DNA of 64,000 nucleotides from Kitasatospora purpeofusca (GTDB lineage Bacteria; Actinomycetota; Actinomycetes; Streptomycetales; Streptomycetaceae), in contig NZ_JODS01000018.1 in assembly GCF_000718025.1 (NCBI RefSeq), positions 124,001 through 188,000 of the forward strand, written 5' to 3'. Numbering within the stretch: position 1 is the first letter of the stretch; every line of letters starts with the position of its first letter. A model generated the notes under the pieces. It saw nothing but the letters and a program-made list of their open reading frames with translations. It was not told the DNA's origin and searched no databases. A program made the position numbers and the translations under genes. Shown here piece after piece: positions 1-7,878 of this stretch.

Positions 1-67
1 CCCGCCCGATCCCGCGCGAGCCGCCCGTGACGACCGCCGCGCGGCCCGCCAGCACCTTGTCCGACAC
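1..67 (-). CDS. SDR-family oxidoreductase, N-terminal fragment (cut by window edge)
   Basis: Reading the minus strand from a GTG at 67 gives 22 codons that run off the left edge. They contain the Rossmann glycine motif TGGSRGIGR preceded by a hydrophobic strand (AAVVTGG), which is the nucleotide-binding start of classical short-chain dehydrogenases/reductases. A purine-rich stretch lies just upstream on that strand. The catalytic Ser-Tyr-Lys residues lie outside the window, so substrate and reaction cannot be named. Divergent from the methyltransferase gene that follows. Confidence 0.75.
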   Translation of the reverse strand, partial: MSDKVLAGRAAVVTGGSRGIGR

Positions 68-249
68 CGTGACCCCCGCTCCCGGCCGGCCGCACACCGG
101 CTCCGGGGAGAACCTACCCGCCCGGCGCGCCGTCCCGGGGGCGGGATTCGGCCGACTCGGGCCGGGGTCAACGCGACTGCGGGACCGGCCGGTTCGCGCT
201 CGGGTCCCGGTCCGCCCGCGACGGTAAGGAGCACCTGCTCAGGGCCCGT

Positions 250-951
250 ATGCTGCTCGGCATGCTGAGCGACACACACCCGGCGGGTCCGGGGGCGGCC
301 ATGCGGTCGGACGAGGACTTCGTACGCGCGCAGACCGGCATCGCCCCGGTGCCGTTCGTGCCGGAGGTGCGCCTGCACATGGCTGAGGACGCCATCGCCC
401 TGTGGGAGACCACCGAGTCGGCGCGCGGCGAGCGCGGCCTGCCGCCGCCGTTCTGGGCCTTCGCCTGGGCGGGCGGCGTCGGGGTGGCCCGGTACGTGCT
501 GGACCACCCGGAGCTGGTGGCCGGGCGGTCGGTGCTGGACCTCGCGGCCGGCTCCGGCCTGGTCGGCATCGCGGCGGCGCTGCGCGGCGCCCGGTCGGTG
601 CGGGCGGCCGAGATCGACGCCTACGCGGTCGCGGCGATCGGCGTCAACGCGGCGGCGAACGGCGTCCGGGTGGACGCGGCGGTCGAGGACCTGCTGGACG
701 GCGACGGCGGGCCGGCCGAGGTGGTGCTGGCCGGGGACGTCTTCTACGAGCGGGCGATGGCGGCCCGGTTCCTGCCGTTCCTGCTCCGTGCCCGGGCCCG
801 CGGCGCGGTGGTGATCGTCGGCGACCCCGGCCGCGCCTACCTGCCGCGTGAACGCTTCGCCGCGCTGGCGGCGTACGAGGTCCCGGTGGTGGCGGACCTG
901 GAGGACACGGCGCTGAAGGCCACGACGGTGTGGGAGCTGGCGGGCGACTGA
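250..951 (+). CDS. Class I SAM-dependent methyltransferase
   Basis: A 233-residue soluble protein with the SAM-binding motif I VLDLAAGSGLVG near residues 95-106, an acidic motif II (EID) near 121-123 and a FWAFAWAGG segment just before motif I. That layout is typical of small-molecule or protein-lysine methyltransferases related to the ETFB-lysine/nicotinamide N-methyltransferase group. The substrate cannot be told from sequence. An alternative ATG at 262 is equally possible; the AAGGAG at 226-231 is rather far from either. It stands alone between a divergent SDR gene and a GNAT gene. Confidence 0.8.
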   Translation: MLLGMLSDTHPAGPGAAMRSDEDFVRAQTGIAPVPFVPEVRLHMAEDAIALWETTESARGERGLPPPFWAFAWAGGVGVARYVLDHPELVAGRSVLDLAAGSGLVGIAAALRGARSVRAAEIDAYAVAAIGVNAAANGVRVDAAVEDLLDGDGGPAEVVLAGDVFYERAMAARFLPFLLRARARGAVVIVGDPGRAYLPRERFAALAAYEVPVVADLEDTALKATTVWELAGD

Positions 952-1032
952 CCCGTCCGTCCCGTTCGGTTGTTCCGTCCGGCGGTCGGAATTCGCGGTG
1001 GGACGGCGGCCGGTGCTGGTAGACAGTCGCCC

Positions 1033-1470
1033 ATGATCGACTTCATTCTGCGCACCGCCGGCCCCGAGGAGGCCCCGGCCGTGCTCGCGCTGTGGGCCCG
1101 CGCCGCCAAGGGCACCAGCATCACCGACGACGCCGACGGGGTGGCGGCGCTGCTCGCCCGCGACCCGGACTGCCTGCTGGTGGCCGTCCGGGCCGACGAG
1201 CCGGCCGTACTGCTCGGCACCGTCATCGCCGGCTGGGACGGCTGGCGCTGCCACCTCTACCGCCTCGCCGTCGACCCGGAGCACCGGCGGCGCGGCATCG
1301 GCGCGGCCCTGCTGGCGGCCGCCGAGGAGCGCTTCGCGGCCCTGGGCGGCCGACGGGCGGACGCCATGGTGCTGGACGGCAACACCCTCGGCCACCGCAC
1401 CTGGCAGGGCGCCGGGTACGGGCCGCAGCCGCAGTGGACGCGCTGGGTCAAGCCGCTGGCGGACGACTGA
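1033..1470 (+). CDS. GNAT-family N-acetyltransferase
   Basis: A 145-residue protein with the acetyl-CoA binding motif A of the GNAT fold (RLAVDPEHRRRGIGAALL, with the RxxGxG/A core) around residues 77-94, and the typical C-terminal GYG segment. The ATG at 1033 is preferred over an in-frame start at 970 because it begins directly with the first beta strand (FILRTAGPEEA), and a -10-like TAGACAG lies 6-13 bases upstream, suggesting a leaderless transcript. The acceptor (small molecule or protein) is unknown. Confidence 0.85.
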   Translation: MIDFILRTAGPEEAPAVLALWARAAKGTSITDDADGVAALLARDPDCLLVAVRADEPAVLLGTVIAGWDGWRCHLYRLAVDPEHRRRGIGAALLAAAEERFAALGGRRADAMVLDGNTLGHRTWQGAGYGPQPQWTRWVKPLADD

Positions 1471-1481
1471 CCCGTCCTGGG

Positions 1482-1583
1482 GATGCGGTCCGTCCGGGCG
1501 GTGCGCTTCGTCCACGCGGTGCGCTCCGTCCACGCGGTGCGGCCCGCCCCGGCGGTGCGGTCCGTCCGGGCGGTGCGGTCGCC
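1482..1583. repeat. 18-bp imperfect tandem repeat, about 5.7 copies
   Basis: Starting at 1482, units of 18 bases begin GGTGCG (GATGCG in the first) and continue with variants of TCCGTCCnnGC: starts at 1482, 1500, 1518, 1536, 1554 and a partial unit at 1572. The array fills the gap between the GNAT stop and the aminotransferase gene. No unit is an inverted repeat, so it does not look like a terminator. It probably arose by slippage. Confidence 0.85.
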
Positions 1584-1694
1584 GGATGGGCGAGGACGAC
1601 TGGCGTGGCCCTCGGGGGCGTGGTGCGCTGGCGACGCACGTATACGAACCAATCCGGTTCCGCCGCGCCCTCCCCGGAAGTGAGCCCCTTCGCC

Positions 1695-3128
1695 ATGACC
1701 CTTTCGACAGGCCCCACCGGCCCGACCGAATCCGCCGAACTGCTCGCGCGGATCCCCGACTTCGAGCAGGCTCTCGCCTACTACCGCCGCCACCTTGCCC
1801 CGGACACGGTCATCGACCTGTCCGTCGCGGAGAATGTCCTCGTCTACGAGGACTCGATGCAGAAGATGGTGTTCGACCACACCGTGCTGCTGCCGGAGGC
1901 CTACATCCACTACATGTCCGCGTACGGCAGCCCGGACCTGCGGAAGGAGGTCGCGGCGCTGCTGAGCAAGGCCTTCAAGGTCCCGGTCGAGGCGGGCGAC
2001 GTGTTCGGCACCGGCGGCGTCGGTTCGGCGCTGGAGTGTCTGGCCTTCGCCCTCCAGGACCCGCCGCAGCCGGGCGAGGCCGGCCCGCCGCCGCTGGTGG
2101 AGGGGGACGCCGTCCTGCTGCCCGCGCCGTACTGGCAGGGGTTCAATTGGTCGTTCGAACAACGGCCGAAGCTGAAGTGCGTGCCGGTGAACCTGCCGAC
2201 GGAGGGGCCGGAGCGGTTCCGGCTGACCCTGGACGCGATCAAGGAGGAGTACTTCAAGTACCACCGTCTCTTCGACGCGTTCCCCCGCCTGCTGGTGCTG
2301 ACCAACCCGCACAACCCGCTCGGCGTCAACTACGACAAGGAGCTGCTGGAGGAGATCTACGGCTGGGTGATCGACGAGACCGACATGCACATCGTCTCCG
2401 ACGAGATCTACTGCCATTCGCAGGTCCACGGCGTGCGGGTGCCGTTCACCAACGCGTTCGCCCTGGACGCGTACCGGAGGGCGCCGGAGCGGATCCACGT
2501 GGTGTGGGGGTTCGCCAAGGACTTCGGGCTGTCGGGGTTCCGGACCGGGTTCGTGGTGTCGAAGTACGGTCCCGTGCAGCGGGCGATGCTCGGCACGAAG
2601 GGCATCGAGGAGAAGAAGCACCCGATGTCCTGGTTCACCCCGGTCGATTCGCTGAAGCACTACGTGCTCGGCGCGATCCTGGAGACCACGGTCAACGGGA
2701 CCGGTTCGGAGCTGTACACCGACTACGCGATGGGGCGCTACCAGGAGCTGCTGAGCGCGAGCTTCGAGCGGGTGAAGGAGCGACTGGTCGCCCGGGGCAT
2801 CGAGTTCGTCCACACCGAGGGCGACAACCCGGCCCAGTTCTTCTGGCTTGACCTCACCGCGTACCTGGGCAAACTCCCGCCCGGCGGCACGGGAAGCGTC
2901 ACCCCGCTGCCGTTCACGGAGAACAGCGGGGTGGACTCGGAGGAGCTGCAGCTGTTCAACTACCTTGCCGGCAGCCCCGCCGAGGTCACCCTCCTCCCCG
3001 GCGGAACCATGCACAGCCCCGCCCCCGGCTACTTCCGCCTGTGCTTCACCGCCTACCAGCCGGAGGTCGTCTGCGAGGCGATCGACCGCGTCGCCGACGC
3101 GCTGGCGGCGTTGGGGAACGCGGAGTAG
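1695..3128 (+). CDS. PLP-dependent class I aminotransferase, ACC-synthase-like
   Basis: A 477-residue protein of the fold-type I aminotransferase superfamily. Visible signatures are YGSPDLRKEVA, the NPHNPLG loop, SDEIYCHS, and the PLP-lysine segment GFAKDFGLSGFRTGF with Lys near residue 275. The KDFGLSGFR arrangement is closer to 1-aminocyclopropane-1-carboxylate synthases and their bacterial relatives than to aspartate aminotransferases, which carry SKT/SKxxxxxG variants. The real activity could be ACC synthase, an alanine-type aminotransferase or a beta/gamma-elimination lyase. The ATG at 1695 follows a purine-containing GAAGTGAG. It is not obviously in an operon. Confidence 0.85.
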   Translation: MTLSTGPTGPTESAELLARIPDFEQALAYYRRHLAPDTVIDLSVAENVLVYEDSMQKMVFDHTVLLPEAYIHYMSAYGSPDLRKEVAALLSKAFKVPVEAGDVFGTGGVGSALECLAFALQDPPQPGEAGPPPLVEGDAVLLPAPYWQGFNWSFEQRPKLKCVPVNLPTEGPERFRLTLDAIKEEYFKYHRLFDAFPRLLVLTNPHNPLGVNYDKELLEEIYGWVIDETDMHIVSDEIYCHSQVHGVRVPFTNAFALDAYRRAPERIHVVWGFAKDFGLSGFRTGFVVSKYGPVQRAMLGTKGIEEKKHPMSWFTPVDSLKHYVLGAILETTVNGTGSELYTDYAMGRYQELLSASFERVKERLVARGIEFVHTEGDNPAQFFWLDLTAYLGKLPPGGTGSVTPLPFTENSGVDSEELQLFNYLAGSPAEVTLLPGGTMHSPAPGYFRLCFTAYQPEVVCEAIDRVADALAALGNAE

Positions 3129-3151
3129 CGAAGGAGTCCGACCCCCCGAGC

Positions 3152-3514
3152 TCAGGCCCGGTCGAGCCGGCGGGTGATCCGGCCGAGGAGGTCCTGCAGG
3201 GGTTCGCCGACGTCCCGGCCGAACTCGGTGAGCCCGTAGGTGACCTGGGGCGGTGTCGTCGGCTCGACCACCCGCCACACCAGGCCGTCCTGGACCAGCG
3301 CCCTCAGGGTCTGGGCGAGCATCTTCTCGCTGATGCCCCGGATGCTGTCGCGCAGTTCGAAGAACCGCAGGTCGTTGCTCTGCAGGGCGATCAGCACCCA
3401 GACGCCCCACCGGCTGGTCACATGGTCGACCGTGTCGCGCGCCGCGCAGTCGGTGTGAAACACCTCATACCGCCTGCCGGCCGCACCGCGTTCCAGCTGG
3501 ACACCTTCCGTCAT
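3152..3514 (-). CDS. HxlR-family winged-helix transcriptional regulator
   Basis: A 120-residue protein with the HxlR pattern: conserved Cys in the N-terminal segment (HTDCAARDTVDHVTSRWG, Cys near 23), FFELRDSIRGISEKMLAQTLRALVQDGLV as the recognition helix-wing region, and a C-terminal dimerisation helix. Members sense electrophiles, quinones or oxidants through the N-terminal Cys and usually repress a neighbouring oxidoreductase. Here the divergent neighbour at 3609 is an NmrA-type NAD(P)-binding protein and palindromes lie between them, so it probably controls both genes. Confidence 0.92.
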   Translation of the reverse strand: MTEGVQLERGAAGRRYEVFHTDCAARDTVDHVTSRWGVWVLIALQSNDLRFFELRDSIRGISEKMLAQTLRALVQDGLVWRVVEPTTPPQVTYGLTEFGRDVGEPLQDLLGRITRRLDRA

Positions 3515-3524
3515 GTGCGGAGCT

Positions 3525-3555
3525 TACCCCGGGGTATGTCCTTACGAACGGTAAG
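3525..3555. promoter_or_regulatory. Candidate HxlR operator in divergent intergenic region
   Basis: Two inverted repeats sit in the 94 bases between the HxlR gene and its divergent neighbour: the perfect 12-mer TACCCCGGGGTA at 3525-3536, and CTTAC-N5-GTAAG at 3541-3555. The second resembles the short dyads bound by HxlR proteins upstream of their target oxidoreductases. Both overlap the space where either promoter must lie, which suits mutual repression. Assignment to this regulator is by position only. Confidence 0.5.
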
Positions 3556-3608
3556 CCAGCAGCTCTAGCGTCAGCAGTCCCAACGGGGCAACGAGCGAGG
3601 AGCTGACC

Positions 3609-4448
3609 ATGATCGTGGTGACCGGGGCGACCGGAAACATCGGCAGGCCGCTGACGCGGGCGCTGGCGGAGGCGGGCGAGCGGGTGACGGCGGTGTCGCG
3701 GCACCCCGGGCCGGTGCCGGACGGCGTCCGCCAGCTGACGGCCGACCTGGCCGAACCGGCCTCCCTGGAGGGGGTGCTGACGGAGGCGAAGGCCCTGTTC
3801 CTGCTGCTCTCGGGCGATCTCCACGGCCCGGGCGGCGCTCCGGCCGAGCTCGTCCGCCGGGCGGCGTCGGCCGGGGTCCGGCGGATCGTCCTGCTCTCCA
3901 CCCAGGGCGTCGTGACCAGGCCGTTCGGCCGGACCCGGATTGCGATGCGCGCGCTGGAGGACCTGGTCCGGGCGTCCGTGCCGGAGTGGGCGATCGTGCG
4001 GCCGGGCGGCTTCGCCTCCAACACGCTGTGGTGGGCCGAGTCCATCCGGACGGGGCGGCTGGTCGCGGCCCCGTTCGGTGACGTCGCGACACCGGTCGTC
4101 GACCCGGCGGACATCGCCGAGGTCGCCGCCGCCTGCCTGCTGGAGGACCGGCACCTCGGCGGCGCGTACGAGCTGACCGGCCCGGAGGTGATCAGCCCGC
4201 GCGGGCAGACGGCGGCACTCTCCGCCGCGCTCGGTGTGCCGCTGCGCTTCCACGAGCTGACCCGCGAGGAGGCCGGGGCCGCGATGGCCCGGAGCATGCC
4301 GGTGGAGCTCGCCGACGACACCCTCGACATCCTCGGCGCCCCGAGCGCGGCCGAACTGCGGATCGGCCCGGGCGTCCGGGAGGTACTGGGCCGCGACCCG
4401 AGGACCTTCGCCGACTGGGCCGCGCGCCATGTCGACGCCTTCCGCTGA
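3609..4448 (+). CDS. NmrA-like NAD(P)-binding oxidoreductase
   Basis: A 279-residue atypical SDR starting with the Rossmann motif VTGATGNIG (residues 4-12), followed by the ADL acidic strand end and a VRPGGFASNT segment common in NmrA/quinone oxidoreductase-like (QorB/azoreductase-like) proteins. The classical YxxxK pair is absent, as is usual for this subgroup. An alternative role is a redox-sensing regulator that binds NADP. Gene order with a divergent HxlR regulator suggests induction by quinone or electrophile stress. GAGGAG lies 7-12 bases before the ATG. Confidence 0.85.
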   Translation: MIVVTGATGNIGRPLTRALAEAGERVTAVSRHPGPVPDGVRQLTADLAEPASLEGVLTEAKALFLLLSGDLHGPGGAPAELVRRAASAGVRRIVLLSTQGVVTRPFGRTRIAMRALEDLVRASVPEWAIVRPGGFASNTLWWAESIRTGRLVAAPFGDVATPVVDPADIAEVAAACLLEDRHLGGAYELTGPEVISPRGQTAALSAALGVPLRFHELTREEAGAAMARSMPVELADDTLDILGAPSAAELRIGPGVREVLGRDPRTFADWAARHVDAFR

Positions 4449-4505
4449 GTGGCGCACGCCGGGCCGTCGGCGAAAGCCGCTTGACCCGTCCGGGACGATA
4501 GGAGC

Positions 4506-5045
4506 GTGATCAGCAGGGAACGCGCGATCGAACTCGTCGAGTCCTACCTGGCCGCGAGGAGTTGGCCCTGGGACGGCCCGGTGCCCGAGGTGGCCGTCTA
4601 TGCGGTGGAGGAGCACAGCGTCGGCTGGCTGGCCTTCTGGGACACCGCGGCCTTCGCCCGGACCGGCGACGCGCGGCTCAGCCTCGGGGGCGGCGGCAGC
4701 CATGTGCTGGTCGACCGGGAGGACGGGAGCCTGCACTTCGTCCCCAACGCCCGGGACGGCGACGAGGGCTGGGAGGAGCACTACCTCCTCCAGGCCAAGG
4801 GTGTCCGCCGCCCCGACCCGCTGGCTGCCGAGGTCCGCGCCCTCGCCCGCTCCGCCGGGGCCGTCGCCGCGATGAGCCACCTGCGCAAGCAGGCCCCCGG
4901 GCTGAGCCCCCAGCAGGCGAGGGCCTACCTCACCGCCGTGCGGGAGGGCGCCGAACCGCCGGAGGAACTGGCGAGCCTCACCCGCAAGGAGCCGAGATGG
5001 CCGCTGTGGCCGGTCGAGACGCTCGCCGGGCCGGTCGAGCGGTAG
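4506..5045 (+). CDS. YrhB/Imm35-like protein
   Basis: A 179-residue protein beginning at GTG 4506 with TAGGAG just upstream. The N-terminal half (AIELVESYLA, VAVYAVEEHSVGWLAFWDT, GGSHVLVDREDGSLHFVP) matches the pattern of the YrhB/immunity-protein-35 fold: an N-terminal helix, a strand with W-x-F and a buried DR-DGS turn. The C-terminal half is helical and not recognised. Family members are often immunity proteins of polymorphic toxins, but no toxin gene is adjacent and many actinomycete copies are orphans, so function is open. Confidence 0.6.
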   Translation: MISRERAIELVESYLAARSWPWDGPVPEVAVYAVEEHSVGWLAFWDTAAFARTGDARLSLGGGGSHVLVDREDGSLHFVPNARDGDEGWEEHYLLQAKGVRRPDPLAAEVRALARSAGAVAAMSHLRKQAPGLSPQQARAYLTAVREGAEPPEELASLTRKEPRWPLWPVETLAGPVER

Positions 5046-5100
5046 CCGCCGGCACCGAATTGGCTGGCCACGGACAGGTCCGAGCTGCGACGATGCGCGG

Positions 5101-5886
5101 ATGATCACTCTCCCCGACGAGCTCGGCCACCTCTCCTACGTCGTCTCCGGCGACGGACCGCCCGTCGTCCTGGTCCACGCCGGCGTCGCCGACCACCGGA
5201 TGTGGGACGCCGTCGTGCCCGCGCTCGCCGAGCACCACACCGTCGTCCGCTACGACCTGCGGGGCTTCGGCGAGTCCGCACCCCCGACCGGCCCGTTCCG
5301 CGAGACCGACGACCTGCTCCGCCTCCTCGACCACCTCGGGCACGACCGCGTCCGCCTCGTCGGTGCCTCCTGGGGCGGCCGGGTCGCCGTGGAGTTCACC
5401 CTCACCCACCCGGACCGCGTCCACTCCCTCGCCCTGCTCGCGGCACCCTGGCCGCGCTACGACTGGTCCGCCGACATGGTCGCCTACGACGAGGCCGAGA
5501 CCGCCGCCCTGGACGCCGGCGACCTCGACGCCGCGGTCCGGGTCAACCTCGACATGTGGCTGCGCGGCCCGTCCCGCAGCTGGGCCGAGGTGCCCGACGG
5601 ACTGGCCGACCGCCTCCGCGCCCCGATGCGGACCTCGCTGGTGAACCAGCCCACCGTGGGCGAGCACTCCCAGGGCCCCTCGACCCGCGCGGTCTCCGCC
5701 ATCGCCACCCCCACCCTGATCGGCGTCGGCAGGCTGGACGTCCCGGACTTCCAGGCCATCGCCCGCCGCTACGCCACCGAGATCCCGAACGCCACCTTGG
5801 TCGAGTTCCCTGACGCGGCTCATCTCATCGCCCTGGACGCGCCCACCGAACTCGCCGCTGCCCTGCTGCCCTTCCTGGCCGACTGA
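5101..5886 (+). CDS. Alpha/beta-fold hydrolase
   Basis: A 261-residue protein with the usual elements: an oxyanion region VLVHAGVADHRMW, the nucleophile elbow GASWGG with Ser near residue 90, and a late histidine in DAAHLIALD. The closest broad group is the haloperoxidase/epoxide hydrolase/esterase class with the RGFGES motif at strand 4. The substrate is unknown. A -10-like GACGAT lies 6 bases before the ATG at 5101, suggesting a leaderless message. Confidence 0.85.
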   Translation: MITLPDELGHLSYVVSGDGPPVVLVHAGVADHRMWDAVVPALAEHHTVVRYDLRGFGESAPPTGPFRETDDLLRLLDHLGHDRVRLVGASWGGRVAVEFTLTHPDRVHSLALLAAPWPRYDWSADMVAYDEAETAALDAGDLDAAVRVNLDMWLRGPSRSWAEVPDGLADRLRAPMRTSLVNQPTVGEHSQGPSTRAVSAIATPTLIGVGRLDVPDFQAIARRYATEIPNATLVEFPDAAHLIALDAPTELAAALLPFLAD

Positions 5887-5909
5887 GCGGACAGCACCGG
5901 CCCGCTCAG
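5883..5909 (+). terminator. Stem-loop overlapping the hydrolase stop codon
   Basis: CTGAGCGG at 5883-5890 pairs with CCGCTCAG at 5902-5909 (8 bp, 11-nt loop). The left arm contains the TGA stop of the preceding gene. There is no T tract, which is normal for actinomycete terminators. Function is inferred from position only. Confidence 0.4.
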
Positions 5910-5922
5910 GACGTAGGCCGCA

Positions 5923-5937
5923 CCGACTTCCCACTCC
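5923..5937. repeat. Orphan half of a dispersed hairpin family
   Basis: CCGACTTCCCACTCC is identical to the right arm of the hairpins at 45894-45932 and 46366-46400 and shares its first ten bases with the hairpin at 9922-9954. No matching left arm lies nearby, so this looks like a decayed copy of the same terminator-like element. Confidence 0.6.
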
Positions 5938-6316
5938 ACCGCCACCGGCTGCCGCCGAGTACGGCGGCGGTTGCCCGCACGTGCCTGCTGAGGGCCTGGC
6001 GGCGAGTGGTTCTGCGAGGCGGTCACGGTGCCCGCCGCCGACCGGCCGTTGACGGAACGGGCCGAAGCACGGGACTCGTACGACGGGCCGGGTGAGCTCA
6101 GTCCTGGAGGTCGACCTCGGCCTGGTTCTTTCCCCCGGCGGAGCCGGCGAGGAGACTCGCCGGCTCCGGAAAGCGCCTTTGGACCTGCGGTTCTGGTTTC
6201 GGTTCTGCTCTCGTTCACGCCGTCCGGCACCGGTTCGATGCCCGGTCAGTAGATCGTTGCACCACAGGTCAGAACGCCCAGGGGTGCCCCACCACTGGCA
6301 CCTTGGTCCCTGTCCC
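5938..6316. other. Gene-poor stretch with one strong hairpin
   Basis: About 380 bases of somewhat lower G+C content than the neighbours. No reading frame here has convincing codon bias or a recognisable product. The only clear structure is the hairpin at 6139-6168. It may be the decayed remains of DNA upstream of the broken gene that follows. Confidence 0.5.
6139..6168. terminator. 13-bp perfect hairpin with GAGA loop
   Basis: CGGAGCCGGCGAG (6139-6151) and its exact complement (6156-6168) are separated by the tetraloop GAGA. The stem is long enough to act as a strong terminator in either direction. It lies 250 bases past the hydrolase gene and just before the broken gene at 6317. Confidence 0.6.
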
Positions 6317-6681
6317 ATGGAGGCTCATGTCCAGCAGGGCTGGAGCGAGGGGTACGGGGCCGGCTGTGAGTCTGGAGCCAGGTCATCGAGGCTGAAGATC
6401 GAGTGGCTGGAGCGGCAGGTCAAGGACCTCTACAGCGGCTCGACGAGGCCACTCGCATCTATGGACTCGGCGGTGATCAGATCGTAGATGTCGGTGGATA
6501 TGCATACCGGTGGCGAGGTGGGGACCACCTCGAAGTGGGCGACCGGGTGCTGCTCCCGGAGAACTACGTGAGCCGCATGAAGAACGGCCCAGGTCCGGTG
6601 ATCGGTGTGGTCACTGCGCTGGGCACGACGTATCGGGGCACCATCTCCTTCATCGTCGGGCGGGCGCCGGCGGAGGTGTAG
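6317..6681 (+). pseudogene. Small unknown gene, apparently frameshifted
   Basis: Two pieces look coding but lie in different frames. From ATG 6317 a frame ending in a helical segment (LKIEWLERQVKDLY) runs to about 6436. From about 6436 to the TAG at 6681 another frame encodes IVDVGGYAYRW, GDRVLLPENYVSRMKNGPG and VTALGTTYRGTISFIVGRA, which has the look of a conserved small-domain protein. A one-base gain or loss near 6436-6450 would join them. The second piece alone could be translated from GTG 6403 (92 residues), but its first residues there are low-quality. No function is recognised. Confidence 0.45.
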
Positions 6682-6714
6682 AACACACCAGTAGTTCTGA
6701 GGCGGCCGCATGGG

Positions 6715-7134
6715 TCACGCCGTCCCGGCCCCCGCGTCGTCCTCTGCCGGGGCCTCGCTGCGGTCCTGGGCGGCCATGACCTCGTCGCCGTGTTCGAAGG
6801 CCCAGGCGCCGACGGCCTCGATCGGGACGAGGAAGCTGCGGCCCAGGGCGGTGAGGCGGTACTCGACGCGGGGTGGGGGGCCGGGGAGGGGGTGCCGGTC
6901 GACGAGGCCGTTGAACTGGAGGCGGCGCAGGGTCTCGGTGAGCACCTTGGAGCTGATTCCGCCGATCTGTTCCCGCAGTTCGACGGGGCGGCGGGGGCCG
7001 TCGCGCAGTGCGCGGAGGACCACGGCGTTCCAGGTGTTGGAGAGCAGGTCGAAGGCGAGGCGGGCGCGGCAGTCGGCGAGGCGGGCATCGGTGGGCACGT
7101 ACCGAATGGTGCCTGACGGGTTCTCTAGCGTCAT
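6715..7134 (-). CDS. HxlR-family transcriptional regulator
   Basis: A 139-residue winged-helix protein with the conserved N-terminal Cys (ARLADCRARLAFDLLSNTW, Cys near 22) and the HxlR DNA-binding block PVELREQIGGISSKVLTETLRRLQFNGLV. It is distinct from the copy at 3152: its C-terminus is longer, acidic and Ala-rich. It is divergent from an NADP-binding oxidoreductase at 7183, the same regulator-target arrangement seen at 3.5 kb. Confidence 0.92.
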   Translation of the reverse strand: MTLENPSGTIRYVPTDARLADCRARLAFDLLSNTWNAVVLRALRDGPRRPVELREQIGGISSKVLTETLRRLQFNGLVDRHPLPGPPPRVEYRLTALGRSFLVPIEAVGAWAFEHGDEVMAAQDRSEAPAEDDAGAGTA

Positions 7135-7182
7135 GGGGGACGGGGAGTCGGAACGGGAGAGACCCGCGACACGGAGGGCGGC

Positions 7183-7878
7183 GTGATGAGGATCGGCGTG
7201 CTGGGCACGGGAAACATGGCGGACGCGCTCGCGACCCACTGGGCGCGGGCCGGGCACGAGGTGACGGTCGGCGGGCGGGACGCGGTCGCCGCGGAGCGTC
7301 TCGCCCGGCGGATCGGGGGCGGGGCGCGGGCCGCCGGGCTGCGGGGGGCGGCGGCCGCCGGTGAGGTGGTGCTGGCCGCGCTGCCCTACGGGGCGGGGGC
7401 GGAGGTGGTGCGGGAGTTGCGCGCGGAGCTGGACGGCACTGTGCTCGTCGACTGCTCCAACCCCGTCGGCCCCGGCTTCCGGTTGCTGACGGACGGTGGG
7501 CCGTCGGCGGCGCGGCAGTTGGCCGGGGCGGCGCCGGGGGCCGCGGTGGTCAAGGCGTTCAACCTCTGCCACGAGGACGTGTGGCGGATGCGGCCGCCCG
7601 TCTTCGACGGCAGGCCGTTGGCGGTGCCGCTGTGCGGGGACGACGCGGCGGCCCTCGCCCGGGTGTCCGAGCTGGTGCGGGACACGGGCTGCCGGCCGGT
7701 GGCGGCCGGCGGTCTCGACCGGGCGGGCCTGCTGGAGGCGACCGCGGCGCTGTTCATCGGCCTGTGGGTCGGCGAGGGCGCGGACGCGCAGGCGATCGCG
7801 CCGCCGCTGTCCCACGCGGCCGGCGAGCCGGCGGCCAGTGGGGGCCGGAGTGCTACCGGGGCTGGGGGCGGACGGTGA
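7183..7878 (+). CDS. F420:NADP oxidoreductase-like dinucleotide-binding protein
   Basis: A 231-residue protein opening with the Rossmann motif GVLGTGNMADALA and the NADP-preferring GGRD end of strand 2. It continues with AALPYGA, VDCSNPVG and AVVKAFNL, the typical order in the YqkD/NpdG (COG2085) group that reduces or binds NADP with coenzyme F420 or acts as a small NAD(P)-dependent reductase. Start is GTG 7183 or ATG 7186. Its last 26 bases overlap the convergent thioesterase gene. It is probably repressed by the divergent HxlR protein. Confidence 0.8.
   Translation: MMRIGVLGTGNMADALATHWARAGHEVTVGGRDAVAAERLARRIGGGARAAGLRGAAAAGEVVLAALPYGAGAEVVRELRAELDGTVLVDCSNPVGPGFRLLTDGGPSAARQLAGAAPGAAVVKAFNLCHEDVWRMRPPVFDGRPLAVPLCGDDAAALARVSELVRDTGCRPVAAGGLDRAGLLEATAALFIGLWVGEGADAQAIAPPLSHAAGEPAASGGRSATGAGGGR

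Noticed and set aside
27..227. 66-residue open frame at the left edge
   Set aside because: Arg/Pro-rich translation, no motif; the minus strand there encodes the SDR start, and the rest looks like promoter DNA.
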